Assembly (NCBI GenBank): GCA_014529385.2
Contig: CM043960.1
Location: 30,480,396-30,544,395, forward strand
Reading direction: 5' to 3'
Source: Adiantum capillus-veneris
Taxonomy: Eukaryota > Streptophyta > Polypodiopsida > Polypodiales > Pteridaceae
DNA: 64,000 bases
Position numbers and translations under genes: made by a program. Position 1 is the stretch's first letter, and each line of letters starts with the position of its first letter. The notes beneath the pieces were generated by a model, which was given only the letters and a program-made list of their open reading frames with translations, ran no database searches and was not told the origin of the DNA. Shown piece by piece: positions 63,002-64,000 of the stretch.

Positions 63002-64000
63002 AGCGGGATTGCAGTGGTACAGAAAGAAAAAGGGTCTCGCCTGATCCAAAAATAGGTGAAACTTTCTCAATGAGCTCCTTGGTAACAAGGAATGGATCAG
63101 TATGTTTTACAAAACTTGAAGATTTGAAGAGATGTGAGAGGCAATATGTGCATAATGTACAAATAGGCATGAAAAAGAGTGGGTTGCTAAAGCCTACTGA
63201 AAATGTTTTGGGTTTGTGTGAACAAGTTTCTTTTTTAGATACTATGGGTGAGCTTGATGCTATAATGAGGTCTAGATTGCATCTTGAAAATGAAGTTGTG
63301 GAAGTTTGTTCTATGGAAATGTATCAAGTAATAGAAGCCTTTAAAGAAAGCCAAACAGTTAGCCCAGAAGTCCATGTTGAAACTAAATACAAGAGTATAG
63401 CAAAGAAGGTGAAACCAGTAGCTTCACCCTTACCACCCAATAACAGGGAAAAGATTGAGCAGGCTTCTTTACAACCAAGTTTGAGGAATCCTAAAAAGAT
63501 CGGGCATACCTTCACAAAGGAGTCTTTTCAAGAGTTGCAGATTGGTTGCGAGGAGTTTCTAACACAGGAGGAGACAAAGTGCTTCAAAGAAATGCTTTCA
63601 AAGCATGGTAAGGCTTTTGCATTTGAGCCACATGAGATAGGATGTGTTGATCCTTCTATTGTAGCTCCTATGGTAATTTTCACAATACCTCATGTGCCTT
63701 GGAATCTGCGGCCTATTCCGGTTCCAAAGGCTCATTTGCCAAAGTTAGTAGAGCTACTGAATGAGAAAATCAAAATGGGAATCTTGGAGCCTTCTTGTGC
63801 TCCACACTCAAACAGGTGGTTCACTATTCCAAAGAAGAATGGTTCTCTATGCTTCATCCAGGATATGCAACCAGTAAACAAGGTGACAATTAGAAATGTA
63901 GGTACAGGTCCAATTGTGGATGAGTTTGCAGAGGCGTTTGCAGGGAGGGCAATCTACTCAATGGGGGATCTCTACTTAGGGTATGATCAATTTCAGCTTG
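63002..64000 (+). pseudogene. Reverse transcriptase start of element 5 (runs off the window)
   Basis: From about 63560 the plus strand encodes EMLSKHGKAFAFEPHEIGCV, PWNLRPIPVPKAHLPKLVEL, LEPSCAPHSNRWFTIPKKNG, LCFIQDMQPVNKVTIRNVG and YSMGDLYLGYDQFQL, continuing past the window end. The QDMQPVNKVTI and DLYLGYDQFQL motifs mark a different gypsy lineage from elements 1, 2 and 4. The catalytic YxDD is beyond the window. 63002-63560 is the protease-RT linker with few clear landmarks. Confidence 0.8.

Overview
This window looks like a stretch of a large, repeat-rich land-plant nuclear genome. It holds several nested LTR retrotransposons of plant type (Ty3/gypsy and Ty1/copia), long (GA/CT)n, (CA)n and (AT)n microsatellites, a proline-rich extensin-like cell-wall gene, and a decayed copy of the plant PRP22/DEAH5 splicing helicase. 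A fern or other non-seed plant is a reasonable guess, but I cannot name a species from sequence alone. Only one intact host gene is supported, the extensin-like gene at 4440-4952 with its own TATA box. Almost everything else is transposon, pseudogene, or sequence I cannot assign.

Layout. 1-9.3 kb: microsatellites, a LINE ORF1-like remnant (842-1506, minus), the extensin-like gene, hairpins and inverted repeats at 6.2-7.6 kb, and a PRP22/DEAH5 pseudogene (7800-9297, minus). 9.3-28.8 kb: a decayed Ty3/gypsy element on the plus strand (called element 1). It has a long 5' LTR (9298-11515), a primer-binding site, a leader with AT-rich palindromes, two tandem copies of a Gag N-terminal region, pol remnants (23.1-26.8 kb) and a second, partial LTR. 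It has been invaded by a minus-strand Ty1/copia element (15.9-18.8 kb) and by a copia RT fragment (27.1-27.65 kb). 28.9-33.1 kb: microsatellites, a 100-bp inverted repeat and a spliced-looking remnant resembling CACTA-associated plant genes. 33.2-37.1 kb: a decayed minus-strand chromovirus-type gypsy element (element 4).

37.4-39.4 kb holds the most unusual sequence. A TATA-like box and a perfect 16-bp palindrome lie upstream of a 109-bp GA tract, and then comes a tandem array of eight stem-loops (37738-38340). Their stems differ in sequence, but their loops share a GGTAACGCGGCT-like motif. Nearly all imperfect stem pairs are G.U when read as plus-strand RNA, which points to a transcribed structured RNA. 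I recognise no known family.

39,382-57,568 is a full-length 18.2-kb Ty3/gypsy element (element 2, minus strand) with TG...CA LTRs, a TGGGA target-site duplication, PBS and polypurine tract. It sits inside an exon of a kinase-like gene whose reading frame continues across the insertion point. Its layout is unusual: palindrome-bearing leader, ~320-residue Gag N-terminal extension, Gag, protease-RT-RNase H with an in-frame 489-codon tandem duplication, an integrase preceded by two zinc-binding modules, a second aspartic-protease-like ORF, and a ~740-residue coiled-coil 3' ORF. 58.8-64.0 kb holds a probable LTR and the 5' part of another gypsy lineage (element 5, plus strand), which runs off the window.
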